This document shows, in pieces, positions 26,341 to 39,425 of a DNA stretch of 64,000 nucleotides. The first letter of the stretch is position 1. Each line of letters opens with the position of its first letter. The stretch is from Albula goreensis (Eukaryota; Chordata; Actinopteri; Albuliformes; Albulidae): the NCBI GenBank assembly GCA_022829145.1, contig CM040742.1:46392682-46456681 (forward strand). The letters are read 5' to 3'. Under the pieces are notes generated by a model. The model searched no databases and was not told the DNA's origin. It saw nothing but the letters and a program-made list of their open reading frames with translations. A program made the translations under genes and the position numbers.

Positions 26341-29300
26341 GCCTTGTTATCAATCTGAACTGCACCGCTTTCACCAGGCTTACAGCAGAGAGGTATAAAC
26401 CTGGCACTATCACTCTGAACTGCACTGCTTTCACCAGGCTTACAGCAGAGAGGTATAAACCTGGCACTATCACTCTGAACTGCACTGCTTTCACCAGGCT
26501 TACAGCAGAGAGGTATAAACCTGGCACTATCACTCTGAACTGCACTGCTTTCACCAGGCTTACAGCAGAGAGGTATAAACCTGGCACTATCACTCTGAAC
26601 TGCACTGCTTTCAACAGGCTTACAGCAGAGAGGTATAAACCTGGCACTATCACTCTGAACTGCACTGCTTTCACCAGGCTTACAGCAGAGAGGTATAAAC
26701 CTGGCACTATCACTCTGAACTGCACTGCTTTCAACAGGCTTACAGCAGAGAGGTATAAACCTGGCACTATCACTCTGAACTGCACTGCTTTCACCAGGCT
26801 TACAGCAGAGAGGTATAAACCTGGCACTATCACTCTGAACTGCACTGCTTTCACCAGGCTTACAGCAGAGAGGTATAAACCTGGCACTATCACTCTGAAC
26901 TGCACTGCTTTCACCAGGCTTACAGCAGAGAGATATAAACCTGGCACTATCACTCTGAACTGCACTGCTTTCACCAGGCTTACAGCAGAGAGGTATAAAC
27001 TTGGCACTATCACTCTGAACTGCACTGCTTTCACCAGGCTTACAGCAGAGAGGTATAAACCTGGCACTATCACTCTGAACTGCACTGCTTTCACCAGGCT
27101 TACAGCAGAGAGGTATAAACCTGGCACTATCACTCTGAACTGCACTGCTTTCACCAGGCTTACAGCAGAGAGGTATAAACCTGGCTCTATCACTCTGAAC
27201 TGCACTGCTTTCACCAGGCTTATCGCAGAGAGGTATAAACCTGGCACTATCACTCTGAACTGCACTGCATTCATCAGGCTCATAGCAGAGAGGTATAAAC
27301 CTGGCACTATCACTCTGAACTGCACTGCATTCATCAGGCTCATAGCAGAGAGGTATAAACCTGGCACTATCACTCTGAACTGCACTGCATTCATCAGGCT
27401 CATAGCAGAGAGGTATAAACCTGGCACTATCACTCTGAACTGCACTGCATTCATCAGGCTCATAGCAGAGAGGTATAAACCTGGCACTATCACTCTGAAC
27501 TGCACTGCATTCATCAGGCTCATAGCAGAGAGGTATAAACCTGGCACTATCACTCTGAACTGCACTGCATTCATCAGGCTCATAGCAGAGAGGTATAAAC
27601 CTGGCACTATCACTCTGAACTGCACTGCATTCATCAGGCTCATAGCAGAGAGGTATAAACCTGGCACTATGACTCTGAACTGCACTGCTTTCACCAGGCT
27701 TACAGCAGAGAGGTATAAACCTGGCACTATCACTCTGAACTGCACTGCTTTCACCAGGCTTATAGCAGAGAGGGTATAAACCTGGCACTATGACTCTGAA
27801 CTGCACTGCTTTCACCAGGCTTATAGCAGAGAGGTATAAACCTGGCACTATCACTCTGAACTGCACTGCTTTCACCAGGCTTACAGCAGAGAGTATAAAC
27901 CTGGCACTATCACTCTGAACTGCACTGCTTTCACCGCTTACAGCAGAGAGGTATAAACCTGGCACTATGACTCTGAACTGCACTGCTTTCACCAGGCTTA
28001 CAGCAGAGGTATAAACCTGGCACTATCACTCTGAACTGCACTGCTTTCACCAGGCTTACAGCAGAGAGGTATAAACCTGGCACTATCACTCTGAACTGCA
28101 CTGCTTTCACCAGGCTTACAGCAGAGAGGTATAAACCTGGCACTATCACTCTGAACTGCACTGCTTTCACCAGGCTTACAGCAGAGAGGTATAAACCTGG
28201 CACTATCACTCTGAACTGCACTGCTTTCACCAGGCTTACAGCAGAGAGGATAAACCTGGCACTATCACTCTGAACTGCACTGCTTTCACCAGGCTTATAG
28301 CAGAGAGGTATAAACCTGGCACTATCACTCTGAACTGCACTGCTTTCACCAGGCTTACAGCAGAGAGGTATAAACCTGGCACTATCACTCTGAACTGCAC
28401 TGCTTTCACCAGGCTTACAGCAGAGAGTATAAACCTGGCACTATCACTCTGAACTGCACTGCTTTCACCAGGCTTACAGCAGAGAGGTATAAACCTGGCA
28501 CTATCACTCTGAACTGCACTGCTTTCACCAGGCTTACAGCAGAGAGGTATAAACCTGGCACTATCACTCTGAACTGCACTGCTTTCACCAGGCTTATAGC
28601 AGAGAGAGGTATAAACCTGGCACTACACTCTGAACTGCACTGCTTTCACCAGGCTTACAGCAGAGAGGTATAAACCTGGCACTATCACTCTGAACTGCAC
28701 TGCTTTCACCAGGCTTATAGCAGAGAGGTATAAACCTGGCACTATCACTCTGAACTGCTGCTTTCACCAGGCTTACAGCAGAGGTATAAACCTGGCACCA
28801 CTCTGAACTGCTGCTTTCACCAGGCTTATAGCAGAGAGGTATAAACCTGGCACTATCACTCTGAACTGCACTGCTTTCACCAGGCTTACAGCAGAGAGGT
28901 ATAAACCTGGCACTATCACTCTGAACTGCACTGCTTTCACCAGGCTTACAGCAGAGAGGTATAAACCTGGCACTATCACTCTGAACTGCACTGCTTTCAC
29001 CAGGCTTAACTATAAACCTGGCACTATCACTCCTGAACTGCACTGCTTTCACCAGGCTTACAGCAGAGAGGTATAAACCTGGCACTATCACTCTGAACTG
29101 CACTGCTTTCACCAGGCTTACAGCAGAGAGGTATAAACCTGGCACTATCACTCTGAACTGCACTGCTTTCACCAGGCTTACAGCAGAGAGGTATAAACCT
29201 GGCAGTATCACTCTGAACTGCACTGCTTTCACCAGGCTTATAGCAGAGAGGTATAAACCTGGCACTATCACTCTGAACTGCACTGCTTTCACCAGGCTTA

Positions 29301-29536
29301 CAGCAGAGAGGTATAAACCTGGCACTATCACTCTGAACTGCACTGCTTTCACCAGGCTTACAGCAGAGAGGTATAAACCTGGCACTATCACTCTGAACTG
29401 CACTGCTTTCACCAGGCATACAGCAGAGAGGTCTAAACCTGGCACTATCGCTCTGAACTGCACTGCTTTCACCAGGCTTACAGCAGAGAGGTATAAACCT
29501 GGCACTATCGCTCTGAACTGCACTGCTTTCACCAGG
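26341..29536. repeat. 60-bp tandem repeat (about 53 units)
   Basis: Head-to-tail 60-bp units containing 'aggcttacagcagagaggta', 'taaacctggcactatcac' and 'tctgaactgcactgctttc'. Most units differ at 0-3 positions. Seven consecutive units (27241-27660) share the variant 'gcattcatcaggctcatagc', showing local homogenisation. The right half (after 27770) has many small indels. Because 60 is a multiple of 3 and the unit lacks stops in several frames, long open frames of 492 plus-strand and 560/478/321 minus-strand codons appear. They are repeat artefacts. Each unit contains a TATAAA. Confidence 0.95.
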
Positions 29537-30115
29537 CAATATGTTGCTGCCAGACCCATAGCTTATACAAGACCTAGCAATAGGATACCAAGTTGGGACT
29601 GAACCTTCCACTGAATTACACCTACTACTACTTAGCCAACTTCCCAAGGCCAATAACGGTCACCAAAAGTAATGAGGACCTCAGATGGACTAAGAGGGGA
29701 TGTCATAACCAATCAGAACTTCTTGATTGAGAATTCAATGTCATTTAAGAGAAAAAAAATGTTCTGTTTTTCAATGCTCAACACAAAAACGTTTGCTAGC
29801 TTTTGCTATTCTGCCCCCTGTTGTTGTGTCATGGCTCATTCTGCGGACACACACACACACACACATACATACACACTTACCTACATACGCACACACACAC
29901 ACAAATTCAATCTTGTGTATTTTATTAATAAAGTAGTTTTACAGAATTACATATATGAATTTGGAACCTGGGATTCATAATTGCCATCTTGAGATGGGGT
30001 TTAGTCAAATCTACCACTGGTTGTTGTTGTTGGGGTTTCTGGGAAAAACAGGTTCCCTCCCCCTTTAGAGTTCCTGCATGGCTTTCCTCACCACACACCC
30101 AGTGTACACCTTGCC
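29537..30115. other. Gene-free; CA microsatellite
   Basis: A (CA)n-rich tract lies at about 29849-29904. No gene recognised. Confidence 0.6.
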
Positions 30116-30366
30116 TAGGGTTGCCACCTTTCAGAAATGAAAACAAGGGACACCCAACACAGCAATGTCAATGTTAATTGTCAATTACAGAACAATTCCA
30201 TATTTTACGGGCCAGGCGGTAACCCTAAGCGGGGGGGCAGGTTGTAGTGAAGATTTCATTAGCGGGGGGGTTGGGGGTGTGTGGTTTGTACTGCGTAGAT
30301 ACTGCGCAATATTTTATTGTCAATTAAAGGATGATTCCGTATTTTATGGGACGGGTGGCAACCCTA
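30116..30366. mobile_element. MITE with 13-bp perfect terminal inverted repeats
   Basis: The left terminus 'tagggttgccacc' is the exact reverse complement of the right terminus 'ggtggcaacccta'. The interior has two diverged copies of 'attccatattttacggg' (30194 and 30335) and no transposase frame. Superfamily not assigned. Confidence 0.75.
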
Positions 30367-32470
30367 ACCTTGCCAGTCATTTATTTTTACTCTCAGTGAA
30401 AGGGGAGGGTGAAGGTTAAGCAGCATCGTGCCAAATTCCCACTGAACTCTGACACTGCAGGGAAATGATGAGGACAGACTGCACCTTTCACTGACAGTAG
30501 AGGGCCCCTCTATATGTCCAGTCAATCTCTTTAGACACTTCAGCAGGAGCTGAAGTACACAAACCAAATCACTGCGTGAAAAGGAAAGCCAACTGCATTT
30601 AGCACATGTCAATCCAGTACAGACCTTGAGTGCCTGTGGTCTTACATCCTCTCTCAGGATTTATTACTAAGGTAAGAAGGTCAAAGTTAGACCTCCACCT
30701 GTAGACTTTACCTGTGACCTGGGTAGAATACCATGAAGTGGGTTCACCAATTGTCTGGCAAACTATGGTGAATATTACAAGGAAAATCAGTATTCTTTCT
30801 GTTAATGGAGCTAGCTCTAAATGTATTTAATGTGTTTAAAATACCGTCAGCCAGCTATAATTTAGTATGCCAACTCCATGATAGCACCCCAGTAATGGAC
30901 ACCAACATTAATGGACCGTTGTAATGTAGGGCCTTTCACTATCTCATAGTCTGTGTTCTTTGCCAGATCCTGCCAGATCTCATTCCCACCTGTTTATCCT
31001 GTTTGCCTGCCTGTTTTTAATTGCTACCTATTTTTTGACTTCACATTTTGCCTACTGTTTAGATTGTTTACCTGCCTGTTATTGATCGTCTGCCTGTTTT
31101 TCGACCTCGTTTTTGCCTACTGTTCTGGACTGCTAGTGCCTTTTGGTTTTGACCCTGCATGCTCCCTGGCTACGATTCTGGTTTGGCTATTTGGTGCTTT
31201 TGCAATAAACACCTTTTCGAACCTGACCGTTTTTTTTTTAATGTGTTTGAGTCCTTGCCTGAATGGTGAAACATACATACCGATGTGATGTGTCCCGTGC
31301 ATAATATCGCTGAGATGATCAGGCACTGTTACTCTCTCAATTAGGACTGTGATCCCCTACATCACCGATCTTTGCCTCTGTTTGATTAAAATCAAATGAG
31401 TTTGGCTGGACTGAGCCTTTCAGCCAATTATACTGGGGGATGATGAGGTTCGCCAGACGCACATCCTGCCAAAGAAACACAGACGGCACATCCTCCTTGG
31501 GTGCCTTCTACCGTCAACAGCAGCCGCTTCTGTCGGAGTCCGAAGTCTCGTATCGATGCACTCGGGCCACGCCAAGTGGAAGTCTCCAATTGGCAAAAAG
31601 CACTCAGTGGACGCTAAAATGTCGACGCACCATTTTGATGACTGTATCATGCATCCCATAATACCGATGCATTAGTATTTATGGGATCATGTGTATGCAT
31701 CGTCTCCCACCCTTTAATGAAACCAGGAAGTAGGATAATTATTTAAAAAATGAAACAATGTGGACAAATATGAAATCTGGCTGAGGCACAAAAAACTATT
31801 CTGTTGCACAGGTATCATTTATAAGCACCTAATAATGGTTTGGGGGAAGCACTGGAATCTGTGGACATTATATTACATTATATTACAGGTGATAGTCATA
31901 GGTGGGATAAGAGTCTGATCAGTTTAGATCAGTTTAAACAATACATAGTCCTCTATTAGAACAGCTGCATCTTCTCTGATCGCTATTGCACACATTACAG
32001 TTGATTACAACTCCCAAGCTAGATGGACATCAAACCAAAACAAAGAAAAGCTTTCTGTTGCTGCAGCCAGACTCTTTTGTGTCACACCTTAAGAACATCT
32101 GTTAAAAAAAAAAAATTGGCCAAAGATGGCCGCCCACGGCACATGACCTTTGGGTTTCTTTAATCTGAAACCTCGGCATTCCATTCACATTAAAGATTAG
32201 TCCCAGGGAATTTAAAGGAGGCAATCAGTTTGTGAGAACCAGTAAATATTTATTAGCTTTGGAACGGGGATGTTTGGATTAAACCACAGCAAACTGGTAG
32301 GGGTGGGAGGTGAGGGGGTGTCAAAGTGTTGTGATGGTGTGTAGAATATTTACAAGAAATATTAATAAATAATAATAATAATATATAAGCAATGTATGCT
32401 TTTCCTGTGATTGTGCTTTGGCTTTAGAGTAGAATGGAGGCTCAGAGATTCAGTCTGGTCTCGCCACTCT
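30367..32470. other. Gene-free; possible LTR-type remnant
   Basis: Positions 30990-31215 are a CTGCCTGTTTTTGAC-type pyrimidine-rich stretch ending in 'gcaataaacaccttttcg', which resembles the end of a fish LTR retrotransposon. This is weak and rests on composition plus the AATAAA. The 111-codon frame across it is hydrophobic low complexity. Nothing else recognised. Confidence 0.35.
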
Positions 32471-32479
32471 CACCCCCTC

Positions 32480-33430
32480 CCTGCTCTGTCACCCCCTCAT
32501 GGTGTTTAATTTTGGGTGATGCCGTACCGCGAGGAGTTTCCGCAGAGATAAAACAGCCGGAGTGAGCCTGTCCTGTACCAGAGGCTGGGGAAACTGAAGC
32601 ATCGAAGTATCCTCTGGATCTCTCTCTCTCTCTCTCTCACACACACACGACTGCAGGCACGCAGGCTCTGAGGTAAGCAAGCTCCTTTCAGCCAGCCACA
32701 GAGCTTCCCACAGCGCAGCCTCTCGTCTCTGAGTCATACTCTGAGAGGAACGACACATTTATCTCCCAGGTAAATGTGTAGAGGCGCTGCTGTGGAGGAC
32801 AGGGGTATGAGCCTACTTATAGCTATGGCGCAGATCACTAACTGCTGTTTAAACTCAGCCTAATTGGAATGTTGCTTTTATGTAATGCTGTTTTTGTATA
32901 GTATTAATTTGTTTCCTTGTTTTCCCTTCCTTTTTTTGTTTTGTTTTGCGCTGACTGATAGTTATTATCTGCTGTTTTCACCTCACCTGGGCTTTTAAAT
33001 GCTGTGTCACTGCACTGTACGGACATATTCACACTTGGCGTGTGGGGTGGGGTGGGGGTGGGGGTGGGGGGTGTTGGGGTAGGTGGAAGAGGGCGCTTCA
33101 TCCTGTGGAAAAGTGCTGACCCATCATCTTGGGAACAGCTGGCGGGGACGTGAACGATAGAGACGTTACGTTACCTGGGATGTCTGACTGCGGAACAAGC
33201 GGAGCAGAGCGCTCAGCGCTGCTGGGAGGGGCTGCTGCGGGAGACACGCGCGGCACACTGCTGCATAATCCAGACACTGCAAGGGCATGTGCTTTTTACC
33301 GGCATCTTCTGCTGCAGCAATAGGAGGAGGAGGGGAGGGGGACTGGGCTGGCACTGGGGGGTTTTTAATGACGGGACAGAGTTCCACCTAAAGGGCATGT
33401 AAGTCTGCATTCTGGGGACATGGGGGGGGG
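32480..33430 (+). promoter_or_regulatory. thy1: GC-rich region, putative thy1 promoter and noncoding first exon
   Basis: A GC-rich, CpG-containing region upstream of the thy1 start exon. Two good donor sites lie in it, CTCTGAG|GTAAGC at about 32671 and GGGCAT|GTAAGT at about 33400. The thy1 ATG exon begins with an acceptor (tttattttag at 35490), so at least one untranslated exon must lie upstream, as is usual for Thy-1 genes. Which donor is used cannot be decided from sequence. Confidence 0.45.
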
Positions 33431-35490
33431 GGGGCGTGTGGGAGGGATTTCAGGGACATGGCCAGTGTTCCTTGACGCAGTCAATACAGTCAATAAATAA
33501 TGTTTTTGTATGTGTGTGTGCTCAGGGGTAGTGTGAAAAGTTCCGAATGCCAGGCCACGCTTTAGAAAACTGGGGCTGGATTAGACAGGAAATCGAATGT
33601 TGGCGTTGTGCTTTGTTTTGGCTGGAAGTGCAGATGTCTGTTACCAGCCGGGTGGCGTATTTCAGAAGCATCGCAGCGATGGTAACCCTGATGACTGTGC
33701 TCACAGGAGCCGGTGTTTTGGTGGTTGGCCGGAAAAGGGTTGTGGGGGTGAGGCTGAATGACATTGCTAAGAAACTCATCGTCTGGAAAAGCTAACGTGT
33801 TAAATTGTTTGTTTGTGTTACGCACAGCATAGTCTGCAGCAGTGTGACAGAAATCCTATTCAATATTAAAGTGAAATATGAATGGCGCTCTGAAGGACAA
33901 ACCGACAGCCAAGACGCCTTTTCATTCAGATGCTCTGAAAGCTACCACTGCTCATATCTATAATCGCCAGTAATGTTTCATGTAGTCACTATTGAAAATT
34001 ACTTACAAATTCATGGAAATACAGCAGTAATTACAAAATCAACACATGCAAGTAGCTTCGTATTAGTATTATTATCATTATTATTAACCTTTTGTATCGG
34101 GGGTCCCTTGGGAAGTAAAATTATTTCTGAAGGAGACATGTCAAAGATAGCAGCAACAAAATACAATACATAGAAGTCCTAAGGTACAAACTTGATGGGC
34201 TACCAGAAAATACCTGTACAAACGTAATTACTCAAACCTACAGAACATTGCGAAACTATTACTGCGTAAGAACTGCGTAAATTGTCAAGGTTAGACATAC
34301 ATATTTTTTAAGTAACCTTGATTGAAACCGGAAGTTCCAACTGAGACAAATGCAAAATCGATAATTATTGCTGAAGACCAGCTAAATTTGAACAATCTGA
34401 TTCTACTCTCCTTACTGCAACACATTTAGCTGACAAGCTGCAATTTCATCAGGGCAAAAAAAATCTAATTTTATAGGCTAGAAACAAATACCATGGACGG
34501 GAATCAGATATGAACCAAATACGAAACTGGTTTAAATCGGAAATGAAAAAAACTGGTTTCATATATTGACTTTAGACGACTTTAGTTTCAATCTGAAGAA
34601 GATCTAACTAAATCTGGATATATAAAAATTAATGCACCTGATCAAAATCACCACAAAATGAGTGAAATGCTACCACTGTATATTATTAGTGACAGCTGCT
34701 TGGACCAATGACTGTATTGGCTGAGGAGAAAAAAACATTTTTGATTGGTTCAGTCAGTTAGGTCAATGATTGGCTGCATGAGTGTAGCTCCACCCAAACA
34801 GTTTCATTGACCTTCATTTCCTGGCCAACCAGCCAGGAAATTGGGTCATTCCGTTTGTTGACCAGGCAGTTTTAGTAGATTTAAGTATATCTTATCTAAA
34901 TGAACTTAAATGCAATTGAGTCAGTTTAACTCCTTTCATGTCAGTTTTATTCACTGTAATATATAATTAATGATGCAAAAGGAGTTGCTGTCCAAAATCT
35001 CTTTTTTTAAAACAGAATATTTCAGTGGAATAGCACCCCTTTTTCTTCACTTCTTGCAAAATAACATCTTTGGACTTCTTTTGGAATGCTTTTAAATGCT
35101 TTAATGTTGTCAGTTCTCCTATTCAGACCTGCATTTTTGGCAGTACTTATGTGACACAATCCACCCCTATGTTAACACTTTGCAAGCACTTTGACCACAA
35201 ATACAGCCCTGCTGAATACAGATTCAGTTACAGCTGCGTATAGTATCAATATTCATTTGGATCGGGTACCAAAAAGTCCCACAAACTTCTCAAACGTTTA
35301 AGAATTTCAAGTGGGCGGGAAAGGAAAGGATCTCAGCATGTATTCCACCCACTAGCACTGCCTGCCACCGTAGTATGAGCAACATGTGAGCAGGGTTATT
35401 TTGTGATATTTTCAAGGAAAACATGCTGCTTAGTATGATTTTAATACAAGAACTATATGATATATAACAGACTCTTCTCATTTATTTTAG
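33431..35490. other. Presumed first intron of thy1
   Basis: AT-rich; no other exon recognised. The short frames at 33522-33825 on both strands overlap one another and carry no domain. Confidence 0.45.
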
Positions 35491-35514
35491 AGTGAAGACA
35501 GGAAGCCAATCAGG

Positions 35515-36840
35515 ATGATCACCAGCTTGTTCATAAGTAGTGTTGTTCTTGCTGGTAAGGATGAGCAGGAATTCAATACTTTCAACATCAGTGACATTGA
35601 ATAATTTGCAGCCACAATATTGAGAGAACTTTTTTTTTTAGAAATTTACTAAATTACTGGCCATTTTAAAATGAGACTCTACTTTTAATAATAATAATAT
35701 TAAAATGATGTTTACTGCTAATTTTAATTTTAATTTGAAATTCTTGTATACTATTGTAATGCTAAAGCTCTTTAGAAAAGTTGTAAAATGTGAAGTGGCT
35801 CTGTAGATCTCTGAGGTGTTTCAGCTTAAGCGCCTGTCCCAGGTTTTTGGGCACTCACAGAGTTAACACTTCTTATTCCCAGCTTTCCTGGCACCTGGAC
35901 TTTGTCAGAAAATCAAAGTGTGCAGGGAAGAGGATGGAGAAGTTAGGGTGGACTGCCTCATCCAGCCCAAACCAAACACCATCAACACTTTTGAGTTTTC
36001 CATGTTCAAGGGTGGCAAAGAAACTGTCATCATCACAAACGTCACCGGGATCACCGCCGATCAGAGCTACAAAGGAAAAACTCGTGTGGAGCAGCTGGAG
36101 CCGCACGGATACCGGCTGACCCTGGTCGATGTCCCGTGAACGAGAACACGACTTTCACCTGCAAATCCTCAGGCATGACCGATAGCGTCCCTCTAAAAGG
36201 TGAGGTCAGGCGCCACCTTTTGTCACAGTGCCAGGTTTTAATTATGCGTATTCTCAAAAACACACACCCCAACAACAGACTTTTTTTGGCGTTATACTTA
36301 AGGGCTTGGATCAAGAGGATTCCTGGAAACATGGTTGCACTCTTTAAAGGCTTTAAAACAAAAATTATATTTTAAAATTCATTCATATAGACCCTACATA
36401 ATAAGCTGGAACAGAATGTTTCCATTACTCATGTGATGATGATGACGACTTATTGGATGATCTAAAAAAATACAAATAATCCTGCTCTAGAGCAGCCATT
36501 TTATACATTTAAAATCATGGAGGATTTAAACACAATAAAGCCTATAAGGCTTATCTCCATTGTGGTCCTCACAAAAAAAAAAGTCAACAAAACCACACGA
36601 CAATTTTAAAAAGAGAACCAAAGACAAAACACTAAAAACAAACTTAACAGGGTTCTTTCTGATCATTCAGGCTTCATACTTTGCACCAGCCGTGTTTAAA
36701 GAGTGTGACTCCTTCCTTCTCTCACCTTTGCAGGTCAAATGGAGACGTGCTCAGCCATTAGCTTGTTCTTGCAGAGCTGCCCCTGGCTCCTGTCCTTACT
36801 GACGCTCCTCCCCCTCATGCAGAGCTGGTCGCTGTCCTAA
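35515..36840 (+). CDS. thy1: Thy-1-like GPI-anchored Ig domain protein (frame broken in exon 2)
   Basis: Coding exons are 35515-35554, 35883-36199 and 36734-36840, with consensus GT-AG junctions in matching phase (phase 1 at both introns). Exon 1 gives a signal peptide (MITSLFISSVVLA...). The mature part starts near QKIKVCREED and keeps four cysteines in Thy-1 positions: KVC, RVDC, FTC and METC. The NVT and NTT sequons fit a glycoprotein. The last exon is a hydrophobic GPI-signal tail (SLFLQSCPWLLSLLTLLPL...) like the Thy-1 C-terminus. Length would be about 154 residues; Thy-1 is about 160. In this copy an in-frame TGA at 36137 follows ...LVDVP, and the correct frame resumes one base over (VNENTTFTCKSS). 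One base is therefore missing: either a sequence error or a genuine null allele. Thy-1 is a surface protein of neurons and lymphoid cells. Confidence 0.85.
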
Positions 36841-37010
36841 CTCTGGAGGACGCCGCGCACCCCACAACAAGAACTGAATCCATGGAAGTTTTAGAGGAAA
36901 AAAAATACATAGAGTTATAGAGGAACAACTAGGAAAATCTGCAGGAGCATTTAAAAAAAAAAAAACAACTCTCAAATGATCACAAAAAAGAATAAACCAA
37001 TTAAGGTTGG
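36841..37010 (+). terminator. thy1: thy1 3' UTR with poly(A) signal
   Basis: An AATAAA hexamer at 36991-36996 lies about 150 bp after the thy1 stop and is the first candidate poly(A) signal. A longer 3' UTR using a later hexamer cannot be excluded. Confidence 0.4.
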
Positions 37011-39400
37011 ATGCTTGCTTGCAACACCACTGCAGCCCCCTTGATTCCAGACTGCCATTGCTTTGGTTCTGCTCTCATGTATTATAGAAGCCTGCAGTTA
37101 GGGCCTCTATAACAGAAATGAACCAAGAGTTTGACTTCCCCTCACTTTCCCCTATAGCTTTTGTGATAAAAATCACAAAGTATTGCAACATTCCATTTAT
37201 GTGCATTCCTGAAAAAAAAACAAGCATAAGATTACGACAAATCTCTACACAGTTCCAAGATAAATACCCATAAACGATTCCTTAAGAGGGTAACAGAGCA
37301 GTCTTTCTCAATTTTATGAAATGGAGGTTGATCCATGAGGAAGGCCAACAATTTTAACTTTTTTAATGTTGAGTGGAAATGACCTTTCGTAAGAAAACTG
37401 TTGAGACAAATTCATAGATACGGTGGAGATAAATGTGTCATGCGAATGCAGTAAGAATGACACGTTTGTGTAATTTGTCCAGTTTAAAGACACTTTTCTC
37501 TAGCAAGACACAGCAATATAAAAAACAACCACACTGCGCTGATTATTTCCCCAACAACATCACAAAATGGCTTCCAAAAAGGGTTCTGTCTGTTTGTTCT
37601 TTTTTTTAAGATTCAAGATTTGTGATTTCATCACATCCACTCATCTAACACACGATAACAGGGAAGCAGTAGCCAGTTTCCAACAGCGAGGCAAGTGTGT
37701 GCCAGGGCTAGCCTGTGGTTGTGTGGTGCCTGTAGCCCCAACCCTTTGGCCTTGTGAGCAAGAATGTTTGCGTTTCCACAGTCAGACCTCACATTCTTCA
37801 CAGAACACAACCCTCTGTCTCTAAACTCACCCACTGAAATGGAGAAGTTCCACTGGCAAACAATAATAAACAAGTCTGAGGTACCAGCGTTTGAAACAAA
37901 CGCTTCTCTTGCTTGCCTTGGCTGATGATATTGCATGGATTCATCCATGCTCGTTGATTAACATAATCACACAACCCTATCCATGATCTAAACCACATCC
38001 ATTGCCCTATTACCCTTGATGTGATGATGAAGAGGCCAGAGACCCAAGGTTCAAACACTAAGAGAGCCTGGAGAAAATCCTGCTCCAATATGTGAGTGAC
38101 TGTGGAAACTCGCTAAGCACCAGCATGCGCTGCTTTCGCCTGACTGTGGAAACAAGGCTACAGATGAATGTTATTCACCCCAGCTAAAAGTTATTCCAGG
38201 TCCTCTGCTCCGTTACTGTGCTCCTGGAGATAATGCAGAATATCCCACAGTTTCCGTGCAATCTGACTGCTTAATGTGTAGGTTCCACGTGTACGCTTTC
38301 TGAACTTACGCCATTCCTAGCGATAGCAAGTTTGCATTGTCCCGATCTTAAATTTTGACAAGAAAAAAAAAAACATAACCCATTTACCGAAAGCATACGA
38401 TGCATAGACGCTTCTAGGATACGCAAGTTTCATTGCCTTTTGAATCTTAGGCTTCGTGCCCCTCTGAGTCAGGCTGGTCACATTGTGTTGACTGATAAAG
38501 GAAGAGGTGAGATAGCAGTGCGGTAGTGTTCGTAACCCATTCGCATAGGTCTGGTACACTGTGATACACTGTTCCCTGTGTTTATAGTAGTACGGTGTGT
38601 TGATTTTTCCTTCCGAAAGCATGCACCGCAGGTTAGTGTCGTCCGCAGCCCACAGTCTTCCTGAACGGCGTAACGTTTGCTTAAGCTGCACTAAATGTGG
38701 ATGCTTTAATTATCAATTATGCTCAGGTATACGTCTCATTTAATAAACTACGCATATATATATAAAAAAAAAAACTCTTCGTCTTAACTACCCAGTGCTA
38801 TCTTACAGTAAAGCTTGCAGTAAATAAATCATTGACTGAAACTGCTTCATGATTTTCCATATATGCCCGACTGACTATTCCATAGATTTGTGAATAAAAT
38901 GTATTAATTGTAATATTGTGTGATTGTTGGCAAAAAGCTTAAATAAATATTATTTGAAATGTCTTTAATAAAGTGGTTGTCACTGACAGTTGTCATATAT
39001 TCTTTACCTGTCTTTCTCAAAGGGTGTTTGCTATACTGTAAATCCCAACATACGCGTTTAACCTGGACACAGAAAAGCGCCAACAAATTACTTTACACGA
39101 AACTAACGCGAGGAGACGGCACTGACGAAAACTAATAGGGGGAAATATATATTTGCGTCAGCGACACAAACCCTGAGAAGATTTATTTTTAATTTGAAAC
39201 TACCCAACAAAACAATAGTGGATATTAAAGACCCTACGAGGAAAAGGTGAGCATATGGTATTTTTACCTGCTATGATGTCAGTATGTTGTCATGCGAAAT
39301 GTTGCAGCGAACGGCATTGTGGATAAGCAACAAAGCGCTAGTGGGTTAACCGCTCGTTAACACAGTCAAAATATTTGGTCTGCAGCAAAAAGTGAGACTT
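37011..39400. other. Intergenic stretch between thy1 and the Gig2 cluster
   Basis: No exon or transposon recognised. The 124-codon minus-strand frame at 38317-38691 and the overlapping 105- and 96-codon frames at 37631-38088 have no domain or splice context. I regard them as chance. Confidence 0.5.
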
Positions 39401-39414
39401 GTCACTGATGAAAT

Positions 39415-39425
39415 GAAAGTGAAAC
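39415..39425 (+). promoter_or_regulatory. ISRE (interferon-stimulated response element)
   Basis: The sequence GAAAGTGAAAC matches the ISRE core GAAANNGAAAC exactly and is preceded by another GAAAT, giving three GAAA steps. It sits about 1.05 kb upstream of the Gig2 start codon. Downstream donors CTT|GTAAGTAC (39490) and AAAC|GTAAGTAC (39550) could end an untranslated first exon. Gig2 genes are known interferon-induced genes, so this is the likely inducible promoter of the next gene. Confidence 0.6.

Noticed and set aside
26341-29536. CRISPR array
   Set aside because: The repeats abut one another with no unique spacers and the host is a vertebrate.
26301-29653. Open frames of 492, 560, 478, 321 and 208 codons with 20-residue repeats on both strands
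   Set aside because: They are translations of the 60-bp tandem repeat. The unit length is divisible by 3, several frames on both strands are open, and starts lie in flanking noncoding sequence.
38317-38691. 124-codon minus-strand frame
   Set aside because: No domain, no splice context and an unremarkable composition; length alone is not evidence in 64 kb of vertebrate DNA.
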